Notes: generated from the letters alone by a model not told the origin. A DNA stretch of 40,312 nt from Actinomycetota bacterium (GCA_003157385.1 PMJJ01000008.1:2130-42441); one strand, 5' to 3'; shown: positions 24,767 to 33,971, counted from the first letter of the stretch. Numbers and translations: made by a program.

Positions 24767-26173
24767 ATGAATCCCCCCGACAATAACGCAAGAGGACTCC
24801 TGCGCCTCATACCGCAGGTGAACGAGTTGGCCGCAGAAGCGGAGCAGGCTCCAGGCTGCGGCGGCGTCCCGCGTCAGGTGATAACGCGGGCGGCCCGCGA
24901 GCTCACCGAACGTCTCCGGCTCGACATACTGGCGGGTCGGGATCTCTCGGATGAGGATCTCTCGATGGAGAAGCTCGCCGGCGAGGTCGGCGCGGCCGCC
25001 GCCAGGCTGATGCGGCCGTCGCTGCGAAGAGTCATCAACGCGACCGGGGTGGTGCTCCACACCAACCTCGGCCGGTCTCCCCTTTCGCCCGACGCGCTCG
25101 CCGCGGTGCTGGCTGCGTCGGAGGGTTACTGCAACCTGGAGTACGACGTCCAGGCCGGGGAACGCTCCTCGAGACAGGCGCACGTGGAGGACCTGCTGCG
25201 GTCACTGACCGGGGCGGCCGCCGCCTTCGCCGTGAACAACAACGCTGCGGCCGTCCTGCTGGTCCTGACCGCGCTCGCCAGGGAGCGCGACGTCATCGTC
25301 TCCCGGGGCGAGCTGGTCGAGATCGGCGACTCGTTCAGGCTGCCCGACATCATGCACCAGAGCGGGGCGCGACTGGTGGAGGTCGGCACGACCAACAGGA
25401 CCAGGCCATCCGACTACCTGAACGCGATCGGGCCGGACACGGCCCTCATCATGAAGATACACCAGAGCAACTTCCGCATCGTGGGCTACAGCGAGGACGT
25501 ATCGCTGGCGGAGCTGGTAGCGATCGGCAGGCAGCAGTTCGTCCCGGTGGTCGAGGACATGGGCAGCGGCTGTCTGGCCGACCTCGCGCCCGCGGGCCTT
25601 GCCGGCGAGCACACCGCCGCGCAGAGCATCGAGGCGGGGGCCGACCTGGTGACCTTCAGCGGCGACAAGCTGCTGGGCGGGCCGCAGGCCGGCATCATCA
25701 TCGGCTCGTCGGACTACATGGAGTCGGTTCGCAAACACCCGCTGGCGCGGGCGGTGCGCATCGACAAGATGTCTGTTGCCGCCCTGGAGGCCACGCTGCG
25801 CGCGTACCTCGATCCCGAGAAAGCCTTCGCGGACATCCCCGCCCTGCGGATGCTGTCCGAGCCCGCGGACGCGGTCCGCGCCCGGGCGCGTCGCCTCAAG
25901 CGCATGCTGGGCACGACTTGCGAGGTCGCCTGCGAGATAGTCAGCGAGGAGTCGCGTGCGGGCGGTGGGTCGCTTCCCGTAGCCGACATACCGACATGGT
26001 GCCTGCGCCTGACGCACGCCTCCCGGCCGGCAGAGGCGCTGGAGCAGGAGCTGCGAGCCGCCGACACCCCGGTCCTGGGGCGGGTCAAAGACGGTGCGCT
26101 TCTTCTCGACCTGCGAACCGTCGCCGACGCCGAACTCCCCGCGCTGGCGAAAGCGATTCGGGACCTCGACTGA
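24767..26173 (+). CDS. selA: L-seryl-tRNA(Sec) selenium transferase SelA
   Basis: 468 residues from ATG 24767. SelA is the PLP enzyme that turns Ser-tRNA(Sec) into Sec-tRNA(Sec) with selenophosphate. The PLP lysine is K301 in [15 protein letters not shown]. Other family marks are [66 protein letters not shown] and [11 protein letters not shown]. Length is normal for bacterial SelA. No ribosome site precedes the ATG. It ends 16 bp before selB. Confidence 0.97.
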   Translation: MNPPDNNARGLLRLIPQVNELAAEAEQAPGCGGVPRQVITRAARELTERLRLDILAGRDLSDEDLSMEKLAGEVGAAAARLMRPSLRRVINATGVVLHTNLGRSPLSPDALAAVLAASEGYCNLEYDVQAGERSSRQAHVEDLLRSLTGAAAAFAVNNNAAAVLLVLTALARERDVIVSRGELVEIGDSFRLPDIMHQSGARLVEVGTTNRTRPSDYLNAIGPDTALIMKIHQSNFRIVGYSEDVSLAELVAIGRQQFVPVVEDMGSGCLADLAPAGLAGEHTAAQSIEAGADLVTFSGDKLLGGPQAGIIIGSSDYMESVRKHPLARAVRIDKMSVAALEATLRAYLDPEKAFADIPALRMLSEPADAVRARARRLKRMLGTTCEVACEIVSEESRAGGGSLPVADIPTWCLRLTHASRPAEALEQELRAADTPVLGRVKDGALLLDLRTVADAELPALAKAIRDLD

Positions 26174-26189
26174 TCCATCGGAGGACTGC

Positions 26190-28109
26190 TTGTCACCCAA
26201 CACCCCCCGGCGCAACCTGATCATCGGCACCGCCGGACACATCGACCACGGCAAGACGGTGCTGGTAAAAGCTCTCACCGGCCGCGACACCGACAGGCTC
26301 GCCGAGGAGAAGGAGCGCGGCATCTCAATCGACCTGGGCTTCGCCCCGCTCACCTTGTCCGACGGCTCGGTCATCGGCGTGGTGGACGTTCCCGGCCATG
26401 AGAACTTCGTGCGCAACATGATGGCCGGGGCCACCGGTGTCGACCTCGCGCTGCTGGTGGTGGCGGCCGATGACGGCGTGATGCCGCAGACCAGGGAGCA
26501 CCTGGCCATCCTCGAGCTCCTGGGCGTCCGCCGCGGCGTCGTCGCGATAACCAAGATAGACACCGTGGACTCCGAGATGGTCGAGCTGGTAGACGATGAG
26601 GTCGCCGAGCTGCTGGAGGGCACCCCGCTCGAGAGCTCCCCCATCGTCCCGGTCTCCGCGGTCACCGGCGAGGGGATCGACGAGCTGAGAGGAGCCATCG
26701 AACGCGAGGCCGCTTCGGTGAGGCTGCGGGACGAGAAGCTGCCGGCGCGCATGCCCATCGACAGGGTGTTCACGCTGCGCGGGATAGGCACGGTGGTGAC
26801 GGGCACGCTGTGGAGCGGCTCCCTCTCCGTGGGGCAGAGGCTGGAGCTCCTCCCACAAAGCGAAGAGGTGCGGGTCCGCTCGCTCGAGGTCCACGACAGC
26901 GAGCGCGAGGAGGTCTTCGCGGGGGAGCGCGTGGCGGTCAACCTCGCCGGCACGCCCAGGGAGAGCGTGTCTCGAGGCGACGTGCTGGCCGAGCCCGGCG
27001 TGCTGCGTCCGACCTGGATGGCGGACGCGCACGTGCGCGTGCTGGCCGACTGGCCCAAGGCGGTGAAGCGCGGCGCCAGGGTAAGGTTCCACCACGGCAC
27101 CCGCGAGGTGCTGGGCCGGATATATCCGATGGAGGGCGAGCGGATCGCCCCGGGCAAGGGCGTGCCTTCGCAGCTGAGGCTCGAGGAAAAAGTGGTCCTG
27201 GTGCCGGGCGACAGGTTCGTGATGAGGAGCTACTCGCCGGTCACCACCATCGGTGGCGGGACCATCGTCGACACCCATCCGGTGAAGCACCGGCTCCACG
27301 ACCCGCAGGCGCTCGACCAGTTCGCGAAGCTGGAGTCGGGCGAGGCGGACGCGTTGGCGGCGGTTCACCTCCAGCGGGCCGGCAGGCCCCTGTCGGCTTC
27401 GGCTCTGGCGCAAGTATCGGGCATCCCGCTCTCTATAATAGATGAGGGGTTGGAGGCGCTGGCCGGCGACGGGCAGGCGGTGACTTTCGCCGAAGGGCAG
27501 TCGCGACTGTATCTCCTGCGCGACCGCTACCTCGAGCTCCAGGAGACGACCCTGGCGGCGCTGGAGAAGTTCCACGCCGAGAAGCCCCTGGCCGCCGGCA
27601 TCGCGAAGGAGACCTTGAAGAAGCAGCTGGTGCCCGACTGGGATGCCCGCTCCGCCGACGTGTTCATGGACTCGCTGGAGAAGGCCGGCGCGGTCGAGGC
27701 CGAGGGCAAGCTGGTGAGGCTTCCTGGGGCCAGCGCGTCGGTGACCAGCGAGCAGGAGAGAGCCCTGAACTCGATAGTCGACCGCATTCAGGCCAGCCCC
27801 TTCGCTCCCCCCACCGTCAGCGAGCTCTCCGCCGAACTGGGCCAGCCGAAGCAGGCGACCTCCGAGCTGCTGGCGCTCGCGGAGAAGGACGGCCGGCTGG
27901 TGCGCGTGTCCGGCGAGCTCTATTTCTCTCGCGCGGCGGTGGCCGACGTCGAGGCGAAGCTGCGCGCCGGCGTGAGCCCCGAGGGCATCACCGTCGGCGA
28001 CTTCAAGAATATGATTTCCACCAGCAGGAAATACGCGCTCCCGCTGCTCGAATACTTCGACCGGACACGCGTCACCGCGCGGGTCGGCGACGTCCGGAAG
28101 CTGAGGTAA
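26190..28109 (+). CDS. selB: Selenocysteine-specific elongation factor SelB
   Basis: 639 residues from TTG 26190, preceded by GGAGG 5 nt away. The frame stays open upstream inside selA, but that part is not homologous. The GTPase domain carries GHIDHGKT (G1), [14 protein letters not shown] (switch I), [12 protein letters not shown] (G3) and ITKIDTVD (G4). EF-Tu-like domains 2 and 3 follow ([14 protein letters not shown]). The C-terminal ~270 residues are the winged-helix repeats that bind the SECIS hairpin. SelB delivers Sec-tRNA to in-frame UGA codons. The next element downstream is tRNA-Sec. Confidence 0.97.
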   Translation: MSPNTPRRNLIIGTAGHIDHGKTVLVKALTGRDTDRLAEEKERGISIDLGFAPLTLSDGSVIGVVDVPGHENFVRNMMAGATGVDLALLVVAADDGVMPQTREHLAILELLGVRRGVVAITKIDTVDSEMVELVDDEVAELLEGTPLESSPIVPVSAVTGEGIDELRGAIEREAASVRLRDEKLPARMPIDRVFTLRGIGTVVTGTLWSGSLSVGQRLELLPQSEEVRVRSLEVHDSEREEVFAGERVAVNLAGTPRESVSRGDVLAEPGVLRPTWMADAHVRVLADWPKAVKRGARVRFHHGTREVLGRIYPMEGERIAPGKGVPSQLRLEEKVVLVPGDRFVMRSYSPVTTIGGGTIVDTHPVKHRLHDPQALDQFAKLESGEADALAAVHLQRAGRPLSASALAQVSGIPLSIIDEGLEALAGDGQAVTFAEGQSRLYLLRDRYLELQETTLAALEKFHAEKPLAAGIAKETLKKQLVPDWDARSADVFMDSLEKAGAVEAEGKLVRLPGASASVTSEQERALNSIVDRIQASPFAPPTVSELSAELGQPKQATSELLALAEKDGRLVRVSGELYFSRAAVADVEAKLRAGVSPEGITVGDFKNMISTSRKYALPLLEYFDRTRVTARVGDVRKLR

Positions 28110-28137
28110 TCGTGTATCATATTCTGCGCGGGACACA

Positions 28138-28233
28138 GGAGGTGGATCCGTCCTGGTGGGCGGCGCGGTCTTCAAAACCGTTGTGGCGTCTTGATCGGCG
28201 CCGGGTAAGTTCGATTCTTACGCACCTCCGCCA
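28138..28233 (+). tRNA. selC: tRNA-Sec (anticodon UCA)
   Basis: 96 nt with encoded CCA. The acceptor GGAGGTG pairs with CACCTCC, then G73-CCA. A 6-bp D stem (CCGTCC/GGGCGG), typical only of tRNA-Sec, precedes the anticodon arm GCGGT-CTTCAAA-ACCGT with TCA. The long variable arm is GGCGTC/GGCGCC, and the T arm is GTAAG-TTCGATT-CTTAC. The eighth acceptor pair is a G-G mismatch, whereas E. coli has 8 bp, so the acceptor/T stack may differ. It lies 28 bp after selB. A weak TATCAT (28115-28120) could be its -10. Confidence 0.97.
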
Positions 28234-28254
28234 ACAAGACTGAGGTGGCTTCGC

Positions 28255-29148
28255 TTGGGCCTCGATATATCACTACTGGAGACGTTCACACTGGTGGCCG
28301 ACCTCGGCTCCTTCAGCGGCGCTGCCCGCAGGCTGGGCCTCACCCAGCCGGCTGTCTCCTTCCAGGTCAAGGCGCTCGAGAAAGAGCTCGGCGCTGACCT
28401 CATCGACCGCTCCCGGGGCAAGGTACAGCTGACCCCGGCGGGCAGGACCGCCTACGCCCACGCCAGGAAGATACTCGCCGACCGCGAGGAGATGATCGCC
28501 GACATACCCCGCACCACCGGGGAGGTCGCCGGGCAGCTGCGGATCGGTGCGAGCACCATCCCCGGAGAGTTCCTGCTCCCGCCCGTACTGGCCGAGTTCA
28601 AGCGTCACTACGGCGAGGTCACTGTCTCCCTGGACATCGGCGATTCGGTCGGAGTCGTCGGCATGGTCGCCGAGGAGCACGTCGAGCTCGGGTTCGTTGG
28701 GATGAAGCCCGACGGCCCGCTGAAGACCAGGAAGTTCGCAGAGGACATGCTGGTGGTCATCGCGCCGCCGCACCACCCACTGTCCCGCAAGAAAAAAATC
28801 GAGCTTGCCGACCTCGCGGGCGAGCAGTGGGTCTTCCGCTCCGAGTCCAGCGGGACCAGGCGCAAGGCGGAGAAAGCGTTGCGCAAGGCCGGCCTGGCGC
28901 CGGATGAGATCGCCGTGGTCGCGGAGATGGGGTCGAGCCAGTCGGTGATCTCGGCGGTCGCCGCCGGAATGGGCATATCCCTGGTCAGCGACAGGGCCGC
29001 GGGCGAGCCGGCCAAGTGGGGCGTCGTCTCGATCATCAACCTGGGCGGCGAGAATCTGGTACGCGAGTTCTACGCGGTCTACGACGGCGAGCACCCTCTC
29101 TCGCGTGCGGCCGAGGAGTTCCTCAAGGCCACCTGCGGTGCCTTCTGA
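28255..29148 (+). CDS. LysR-family regulator associated with selenium metabolism
   Basis: 297 residues from TTG 28255 with GAGGTGG 6 nt upstream. The N-terminal winged helix is typical (LETFTLVADLGSFSGAARRLGLTQPAVSFQVKALEKELG). A substrate-binding domain follows from about 90 (GQLRIGASTIPGEFLLPPVLAEF, LVVIAPPHHPLS, VSAVAAGMGISLVS-like region). LysR genes directly after selA-selB occur in many anaerobes and form a recognised selenium-linked subfamily. The inducer is unknown. The gene starts 22 bp after tRNA-Sec and is followed immediately by the MobB-like gene. Confidence 0.9.
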   Translation: MGLDISLLETFTLVADLGSFSGAARRLGLTQPAVSFQVKALEKELGADLIDRSRGKVQLTPAGRTAYAHARKILADREEMIADIPRTTGEVAGQLRIGASTIPGEFLLPPVLAEFKRHYGEVTVSLDIGDSVGVVGMVAEEHVELGFVGMKPDGPLKTRKFAEDMLVVIAPPHHPLSRKKKIELADLAGEQWVFRSESSGTRRKAEKALRKAGLAPDEIAVVAEMGSSQSVISAVAAGMGISLVSDRAAGEPAKWGVVSIINLGGENLVREFYAVYDGEHPLSRAAEEFLKATCGAF

Positions 29149-29149
29149 C

Positions 29150-29731
29150 ATGCCGCGGCGCATCATCTCGGTGGGGGCGTCATCCAAGAAAGCCGGCAAG
29201 AGCAAGGTCGCCTCTTTCCTGGTGAGCGCGTTGCAGCCAACCTGCGCCCTGAAGGTCTCCAGCGGCAGCCACACCCCTTCCGCGATCGTCACCGACCCCG
29301 AGCTGCTGGGGCGGCCCGGCACCGATACCGGCGCGCTGATCAAGGCGGGGGCTGCCAGAGTCCTGTGGGTCAACGCGTCGGGGACTCGCCTTGCCTCCGA
29401 GCTGAAGCGGGCGCTGGAGATGTTCCCCGCTGACTGCACCCTGGTCATCGAGGGCAACAGCGCGCTCGAGCACATCAACGCCGATTTCTCGGTCTTCGTC
29501 ATGACCGTGCCCTTCGACGAGTTCAAGCCTTCGGCCGAGCAGGCGCTCACGAAAGCGGACCTGGTGCTGGTGGATATGCGCTGGAACCTCAAGGGACGAA
29601 AGCAAGACTCGATAGCGCAGGGATTGGCGAAACGCGCCCCGGGCGCACAAGTCGTCTACTACTCCAACGAGCCAGGCTTCGCCTCGGCGCTCCAGCGGGC
29701 CGCCACGATGGCCAGACGGGCGCTCGCCTGA
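29150..29731 (+). CDS. MobB-like P-loop NTPase of unknown role
   Basis: About 193 residues from ATG 29150, 1 nt after the LysR stop. The N-terminus has a Walker A-like loop, GASSKKAGKS, after a beta strand (RRIISVG), then LVIEGNSALEHI and ADLVLVDMRWN as later strands. This pattern recalls the MobB / dethiobiotin-synthetase class of small P-loop proteins. No other molybdopterin gene is in the window. The tight link to the LysR regulator and the selenium genes suggests a job in cofactor or selenoprotein assembly, but this is inference. It could instead be an independent GTPase. Confidence 0.65.
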   Translation: MPRRIISVGASSKKAGKSKVASFLVSALQPTCALKVSSGSHTPSAIVTDPELLGRPGTDTGALIKAGAARVLWVNASGTRLASELKRALEMFPADCTLVIEGNSALEHINADFSVFVMTVPFDEFKPSAEQALTKADLVLVDMRWNLKGRKQDSIAQGLAKRAPGAQVVYYSNEPGFASALQRAATMARRALA

Positions 29732-29784
29732 ACCACATCAAAGCCTGTCCGCGCGCGGCGAAAAACACCGTACGTCAATACATG

Positions 29785-29804
29785 GATTCAGGATGATTCA
29801 GGAT
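29785..29804. repeat. Two perfect tandem 10-bp repeats
   Basis: GATTCAGGAT occurs twice in a row between the convergent MobB-like gene and tatC. The purpose is unknown. The 77-bp gap also holds GCGCGCGGCGAAAAA but no clear terminator. Confidence 0.5.
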
Positions 29805-29808
29805 CGTT

Positions 29809-30570
29809 CTATTGCGCCTCGGCCTCGAGCGCCGCGGCGGCATCGGCGGCGGCGGCTGCCGCCCTGCGTTTTCGCGTGGTGAACTTCGCCAGCAGGATGC
29901 TCAAGAGATAGAGGATGCCCATCGGGATCGCGACCAGGGTCATGGTCACCGGGCTCCAGTCGGGCGTGATCACCGAGGCCACGATCAGGATGACGATGAT
30001 CGCCCACCGCCACTGCTTGGTCAGCTGCTCCGGCGTCACCACGTGGAGCCCCACCAGCATCCAGATGAACACGGGGGTCTCGAAAGATATCCCCAGGCCG
30101 ATCATGAACCATCCCATGAATGTCACGTACTGGTTCGCCGAAAGCACCGGCCTCATCTGGGTGCCCGCCACGTTGAAGAGCCAGCGGATGCCCGGAGGCA
30201 TGACCACGCGGTACCCGAAGACCACCCCGATGGCGAAGAACGCCACGATCATGATCAGGATGCCTATTGTGTACCTTCGCTCTTTGGTCTTGAGCGCGGG
30301 CGAGACGAAGGAGAGTATCTCGAACAGCACGACCGGAAGAGCCAGGATGACGCCCCCGAACATGGCCAGCTTGAACCTGACCAGGAAGGGCTCCATGGGG
30401 CTCATGTAGTTCAGGGTCACCCCGCCGGCCGGACCTTTCAGGATGGCGAGGATCTGCCACGCGAATATCCATGCGACAGCGAATGCGACCACTAAGGCAA
30501 TCGCGCTGACAATTATCCTGCGTCGAAGTTCCTCCAGATGATGGAGGTAGGACATATGGCCGGTTGCCAA
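29809..30570 (-). CDS. tatC: Twin-arginine translocase subunit TatC
   Basis: 253 residues from TTG 30570 with GAGGGG upstream. Six membrane helices and the hallmark N-terminus SYLHHLEELRRRIIVS identify TatC, the receptor for twin-arginine signals. Also present are MEPFLVRFKLAMFGGVILALPVVLFEILSFVSPAL and FGYRVVMPPGIRW. The C-terminal tail is Ala-rich and charged (RKRRAAAAAADAAAA), which is unusual but probably harmless. It is co-transcribed with tatA (16-bp gap). The hydrogenase small subunit is a likely client. Confidence 0.96.
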   Translation of the reverse strand: MATGHMSYLHHLEELRRRIIVSAIALVVAFAVAWIFAWQILAILKGPAGGVTLNYMSPMEPFLVRFKLAMFGGVILALPVVLFEILSFVSPALKTKERRYTIGILIMIVAFFAIGVVFGYRVVMPPGIRWLFNVAGTQMRPVLSANQYVTFMGWFMIGLGISFETPVFIWMLVGLHVVTPEQLTKQWRWAIIVILIVASVITPDWSPVTMTLVAIPMGILYLLSILLAKFTTRKRRAAAAAADAAAALEAEAQ

Positions 30571-30586
30571 TTAAACCCCTCGGGGC

Positions 30587-30793
30587 CTAAGACTTCTGCT
30601 CGGTGCCGGAGTCTGTTGGCTCAGGTGTGTCGAGGCTCTTCTGGACCTCGGCCGTGACCTTGTCGGTCGATTCGCGGAACGCATGGAGCGCCTGGCCGAC
30701 CGACTGCCCAACCTTGGGAAGCCGGGAAGGCCCAAAAATGACGAGCGCGATGATCAGTATGACTATCAGCTCTGTCGGTCCCAGTCCAAACAT
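30587..30793 (-). CDS. tatA: Twin-arginine translocase subunit TatA
   Basis: 68 residues from ATG 30793 with AGGGG 8 nt upstream. One N-terminal helix (TELIVILIIALVIF), the FGPSRLPKVGQSVGQAL hinge and amphipathic helix, and a charged tail are typical of TatA. No TatB-like gene is beside it, so this is a TatA-TatC two-gene system as in many Gram-positive bacteria. Confidence 0.95.
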   Translation of the reverse strand: MFGLGPTELIVILIIALVIFGPSRLPKVGQSVGQALHAFRESTDKVTAEVQKSLDTPEPTDSGTEQKS

Positions 30794-30838
30794 TTGAAAA
30801 ACCCCTTCATCGGTTGCGGTTCAAGGAATCTCACATTG

Positions 30839-30867
30839 ATGTTAATGAGGGTTCCGCCGGGTGTCAA
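30839..30867 (-). promoter_or_regulatory. Promoter of tatA-tatC
   Basis: Minus-strand TTGACA (30862-30867) lies 17 nt before TAACAT (30839-30844). The predicted leader is about 38 nt, with AGGGG before the tatA ATG. The -35 is perfect and the -10 matches at 4 of 6 positions. Confidence 0.65.
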
Positions 30868-30964
30868 TGTCGTACCAGAGCAGGCGGACGCCTGACAACC
30901 GGCTTCTTGCGCTGCCGCGCCACCGCCTCGGCGGGGCCGGCGTGTATCCGGCATCCGGCCCGGT

Positions 30965-32365
30965 TCAGGCCCTGCGGTAGACGAAATCGGCCAGCTGCTT
31001 CAGGTTCCTGACCTCCTGGACCTCGTCGCAGTGCGCGGAATAAGCCCCGATCACGCTGTCCCCGGTGTCCCAGCGCTCGCGGGACTCGGGGTTGAGCCAG
31101 TACACCTTCCTGGACCGCTCGCTGATGAGCTCGAGCGCGTCGGCCCGCGGGTCCCTGCCGTTGTTCCTGGCGTCCGACAGTATGAGCACCGTCGAGCGCG
31201 GCCCCAGCAGGCTCGAGAAGTCCTGGTCGAACATCTCCAGGGCGGCGCCGATGTCGCTGTGCCCGTCCCCGTCCACCACGGTCGCCCCCCGGTAGACCTC
31301 CTCCACCGCCTCGCCGACGTCGAGGTTCGCGAAGCAGTCGGTCACCTCGTCCATGCGGTCGATGAAGGCGAAGCTCCTCACGGCCTTGAACTGCTGATGC
31401 AGGCTGTAGACCAGCTGGAGCGTGAAGGTGCTGAAAGTCCGGACCGAGCCCGACACATCACACAGGATCCACAGCTCCGGCTTGGAGGGGATACGTTTCT
31501 TGTACTTGACCTCCAGGGGCACACCTCCGGTCGAGATGCTGTGCCGCAGGGTGTTCCTGATATCCACGCGCCCGCGCCTTCCGACGCTGTTGCGCCTGGC
31601 GATGCGCGCGGCGAGCTTGCGCGCGAGCATCGGCAGGATGCGCCGCATCTCCTCGACCTGCTTGAGGGAGGCGCTGAGGAACTCGACCTCCTCGGGGCGC
31701 GCCGGCATCCGGTCGCTTCGCCGCACTATATCCGTCCCCCGCTCGATGGCTATCAGGCGCCTGATCTCGCGGTCCATCAACCGGCGGAACTCCGCCACCC
31801 TCTCCTGAAGCTTCTCCAGCGCCAGGGCGGGAGGCACGTCCCGGCCCAGCTCGCCCTCGGCCGCCATCCCCTCGAGCTCGGCGCTCATCCTCTTGAAGTC
31901 GAGCATCTCCATGCCCTTGAACATGTAGTAGCCGGCGCCGGCCATCATCGGCAGCGGGCGCCCGCCACCGCCGAAGCCGCCCTCCATGTTGCCGACGGCG
32001 AAGGCCGCCATGCGCGCCATCGCGGCGACGTCCTCCGCGTTGCCCGCCATCAGGGCGTCGCGGACCATCTCCGCCAGCTCGGCGGCGTCCGGAGCCGGAC
32101 TGTCGTCTTGCTCGCCGGGCTCGGCGGGTTGGTCCAGCAGCGCCTCTGAGCCGGAGAAGAAATCCTCGAAAAGCGCGTCGAACAGGGGAAAATCGGAGTC
32201 GCTCTTGATGAGCGTGGCGCGAAGAGCCATCTTGAAAGGGAGCATGGCGTCCATCGGCACGACCTTGAGCGCCTCGAAGGCGTCGATGCTCTCGGCGAGG
32301 GACACCTGCATCCCGGAGTCCCGGAGCGTGTCTATGAAAGATAGGACTTTTTCATCGATCGCCAT
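30965..32365 (-). CDS. VWA-domain protein, CoxE-like
   Basis: 466 residues from ATG 32365. The N-terminal half is helical and acidic (FDALFEDFFSG). The C-terminal half is a von Willebrand A domain with a MIDAS motif DVSGS in LWILCDVSGSVRTFSTF, plus the later GDGHSDIGAALE and LILSDARNN. CoxE-like VWA proteins pair with MoxR ATPases to insert cofactors or remodel metalloenzymes. The MoxR gene lies 18 bp upstream on the same strand. No signal peptide is seen. The client enzyme cannot be identified from the neighbours. Confidence 0.88.
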   Translation of the reverse strand: MAIDEKVLSFIDTLRDSGMQVSLAESIDAFEALKVVPMDAMLPFKMALRATLIKSDSDFPLFDALFEDFFSGSEALLDQPAEPGEQDDSPAPDAAELAEMVRDALMAGNAEDVAAMARMAAFAVGNMEGGFGGGGRPLPMMAGAGYYMFKGMEMLDFKRMSAELEGMAAEGELGRDVPPALALEKLQERVAEFRRLMDREIRRLIAIERGTDIVRRSDRMPARPEEVEFLSASLKQVEEMRRILPMLARKLAARIARRNSVGRRGRVDIRNTLRHSISTGGVPLEVKYKKRIPSKPELWILCDVSGSVRTFSTFTLQLVYSLHQQFKAVRSFAFIDRMDEVTDCFANLDVGEAVEEVYRGATVVDGDGHSDIGAALEMFDQDFSSLLGPRSTVLILSDARNNGRDPRADALELISERSRKVYWLNPESRERWDTGDSVIGAYSAHCDEVQEVRNLKQLADFVYRRA

Positions 32366-32383
32366 GATCGTGCCGCTCGATTA

Positions 32384-33277
32384 TCATCCGGTCGCGCGGT
32401 GGGCGATGCGCCTGATGTTCGCCTGGACCTTCTCCAGGTCCCTCTGCTCCTTCACCAGCAGGCTCAGCGTGCTGGACAGCATCTGCTCGTCGATCGTGTC
32501 GCTCGCCAGCACCTTCACGGCTGACGCCCAGTCGAGCGTCTCGGAGATGCTCGGCACTTTCTTGAGGTCCATCTGCCTGATGGAGCGCACCACGGCGAGC
32601 ACGCGCCGCGCCAGGTCTTCGTCGATCCCCGGCACGCGCAGCCTGATTATCTCCAGCTCGCGCTCCTGGTCGGGGAAGTCTATATAGAGGTACAAGCAGC
32701 GCCTGCGCAGCGCCTCGGAGAGGTCGCGGGTGCGGTTGGAGGTCAGCACCACGAAGGGCATCTGCCGCGCCGTCACCGTGCCCAGCTCGGGCACCGAGAC
32801 CTGGAAGTCGGAGAGGACCTCGAGCAGGAACGCCTCGAACTCGACGTCGGCTTTGTCCACCTCGTCGACCAGCAGAACGACTCTCTTCTCGCTGGTGATC
32901 GCCTTCAAGAGCGGCCTTGGCAGCAGGAACTCCTCGCTGAAGAGGTCCTCCTCCAGGTCCTCCCAGGACGCGCCCGAGCCGGAGTCCGCCTGGATCCGCA
33001 GCAGCTGCTTCTTGTAGTTCCACTCGTAGAGGGCTTTGGCCTCATCGAGGCCTTCGTAGCACTGCAGTCTGATCAGGTCGAAGCCGGTCGCGCGGCTGTA
33101 GGCCTTGGCCAGGTCGGTCTTGCCCACGCCCGCCGGCCCCTCGGCCAGGATCGGCTTACCCAGCTTGTCGGCCAAAAACAGCGCCGTGGCGATCGAGTCG
33201 TCGCAGAGGTAGTCGGCGCCTTTCATGTCCGCTCTGATCTTCGCGATCGCGTCCGAGCTCATGTTGCTGCCAGCCAT
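32384..33277 (-). CDS. MoxR-family AAA+ ATPase
   Basis: 297 residues from ATG 33277, directly after the flavoprotein stop (TGA-ATG). Walker A is GPAGVGKTDLAKA, Walker B VVLLVDEVDKAD, sensor 1 FVVLTSNRTRDLSEALRRRC, the usual MoxR arrangement. With the adjacent VWA protein it forms a two-part chaperone module of the CoxD-CoxE or RavA-ViaA kind. These mature or remodel metal enzymes in the cytoplasm. Confidence 0.93.
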   Translation of the reverse strand: MAGSNMSSDAIAKIRADMKGADYLCDDSIATALFLADKLGKPILAEGPAGVGKTDLAKAYSRATGFDLIRLQCYEGLDEAKALYEWNYKKQLLRIQADSGSGASWEDLEEDLFSEEFLLPRPLLKAITSEKRVVLLVDEVDKADVEFEAFLLEVLSDFQVSVPELGTVTARQMPFVVLTSNRTRDLSEALRRRCLYLYIDFPDQERELEIIRLRVPGIDEDLARRVLAVVRSIRQMDLKKVPSISETLDWASAVKVLASDTIDEQMLSSTLSLLVKEQRDLEKVQANIRRIAHRATG

Positions 33278-33955
33278 TCAATCAGCCTTCTCTTCTTTTG
33301 CGGGCGGCTCCAGGGCGCCCTTTCCCGCCTCGATCAGCGAGGCGAGCTCGCCGACCCTGAACGCCATCGAGCGCGCTGAAGCCATGCCGATGGGGTCGAT
33401 GGCGACCAGGTGCTTGTCGCCTCGGATGGTCTTGCCTTTGCCGTCGAGGCTCGAGAAAGCCGAGCCGCCGAATACTCCCAGGTCCGGCGTGGCCACCACC
33501 ATGCCCAGCACGTTGAACGCGGTGTTGATGGTCATGAGCGTCATCTCGACACCGGCGTTGCGGAACCAGGCCACCGCCAGCGAGCCCCCGACCTTGTTGC
33601 GCAGGGCGCTCCGGGTGACGTTGCCGTGGACGAAGACCCGCAGCCTATCGATGAAGTCGGCGGTGGTGCCGGAGAGCCTGCCGAAGTGGACCGGCGAAGC
33701 GATGATTATGCCGGAGGCCTCGAGCAGCTCGGGGTAGATGCCTTGCATGCCGTCGTCCTGGCTGCAGTAACGCCCGGGCTCCTGCTTCTTGAAGCACCAG
33801 TTGCACTGCCGGCAGGGGCCGATCTCCATGCCCGAGAGGTCGAAGCGCGTGACCTCGAACCGCTCCTCACCGTCGTACTCGGCCAGCGCGTGGTCGAGGA
33901 GCACCGCCACGTTCCCATCCGAGATCAGACTGCCGTTGATCGCGACTATCTTCAA
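33278..33955 (-). CDS. Iron-sulfur flavoprotein / flavodoxin-like reductase
   Basis: 225 residues from TTG 33955. The N-terminus KIVAINGSLISDGNVAVLL is the FMN-phosphate loop of the NADPH-dependent FMN reductase fold. CRQCNWCFKK followed by a Cys in GRYCSQDD resembles the compact Cys motif of archaeal-type iron-sulfur flavoproteins. IIIASPVHFGRLSGTTADFIDRL matches the flavin-contacting region. It may move single electrons between flavin and cluster. It abuts the MoxR gene, so it may be a client or partner of that module. Confidence 0.85.
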   Translation of the reverse strand: MKIVAINGSLISDGNVAVLLDHALAEYDGEERFEVTRFDLSGMEIGPCRQCNWCFKKQEPGRYCSQDDGMQGIYPELLEASGIIIASPVHFGRLSGTTADFIDRLRVFVHGNVTRSALRNKVGGSLAVAWFRNAGVEMTLMTINTAFNVLGMVVATPDLGVFGGSAFSSLDGKGKTIRGDKHLVAIDPIGMASARSMAFRVGELASLIEAGKGALEPPAKEEKAD

Positions 33956-33971
33956 TCCGCATCCTTCCCCG

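Noticed and set aside
25202-28175. Two very long minus-strand frames opposite selA and selB
   Set aside because: Shadows of high third-position GC. The Ser/Thr/Arg-rich and Arg/His-rich products resemble no protein family.
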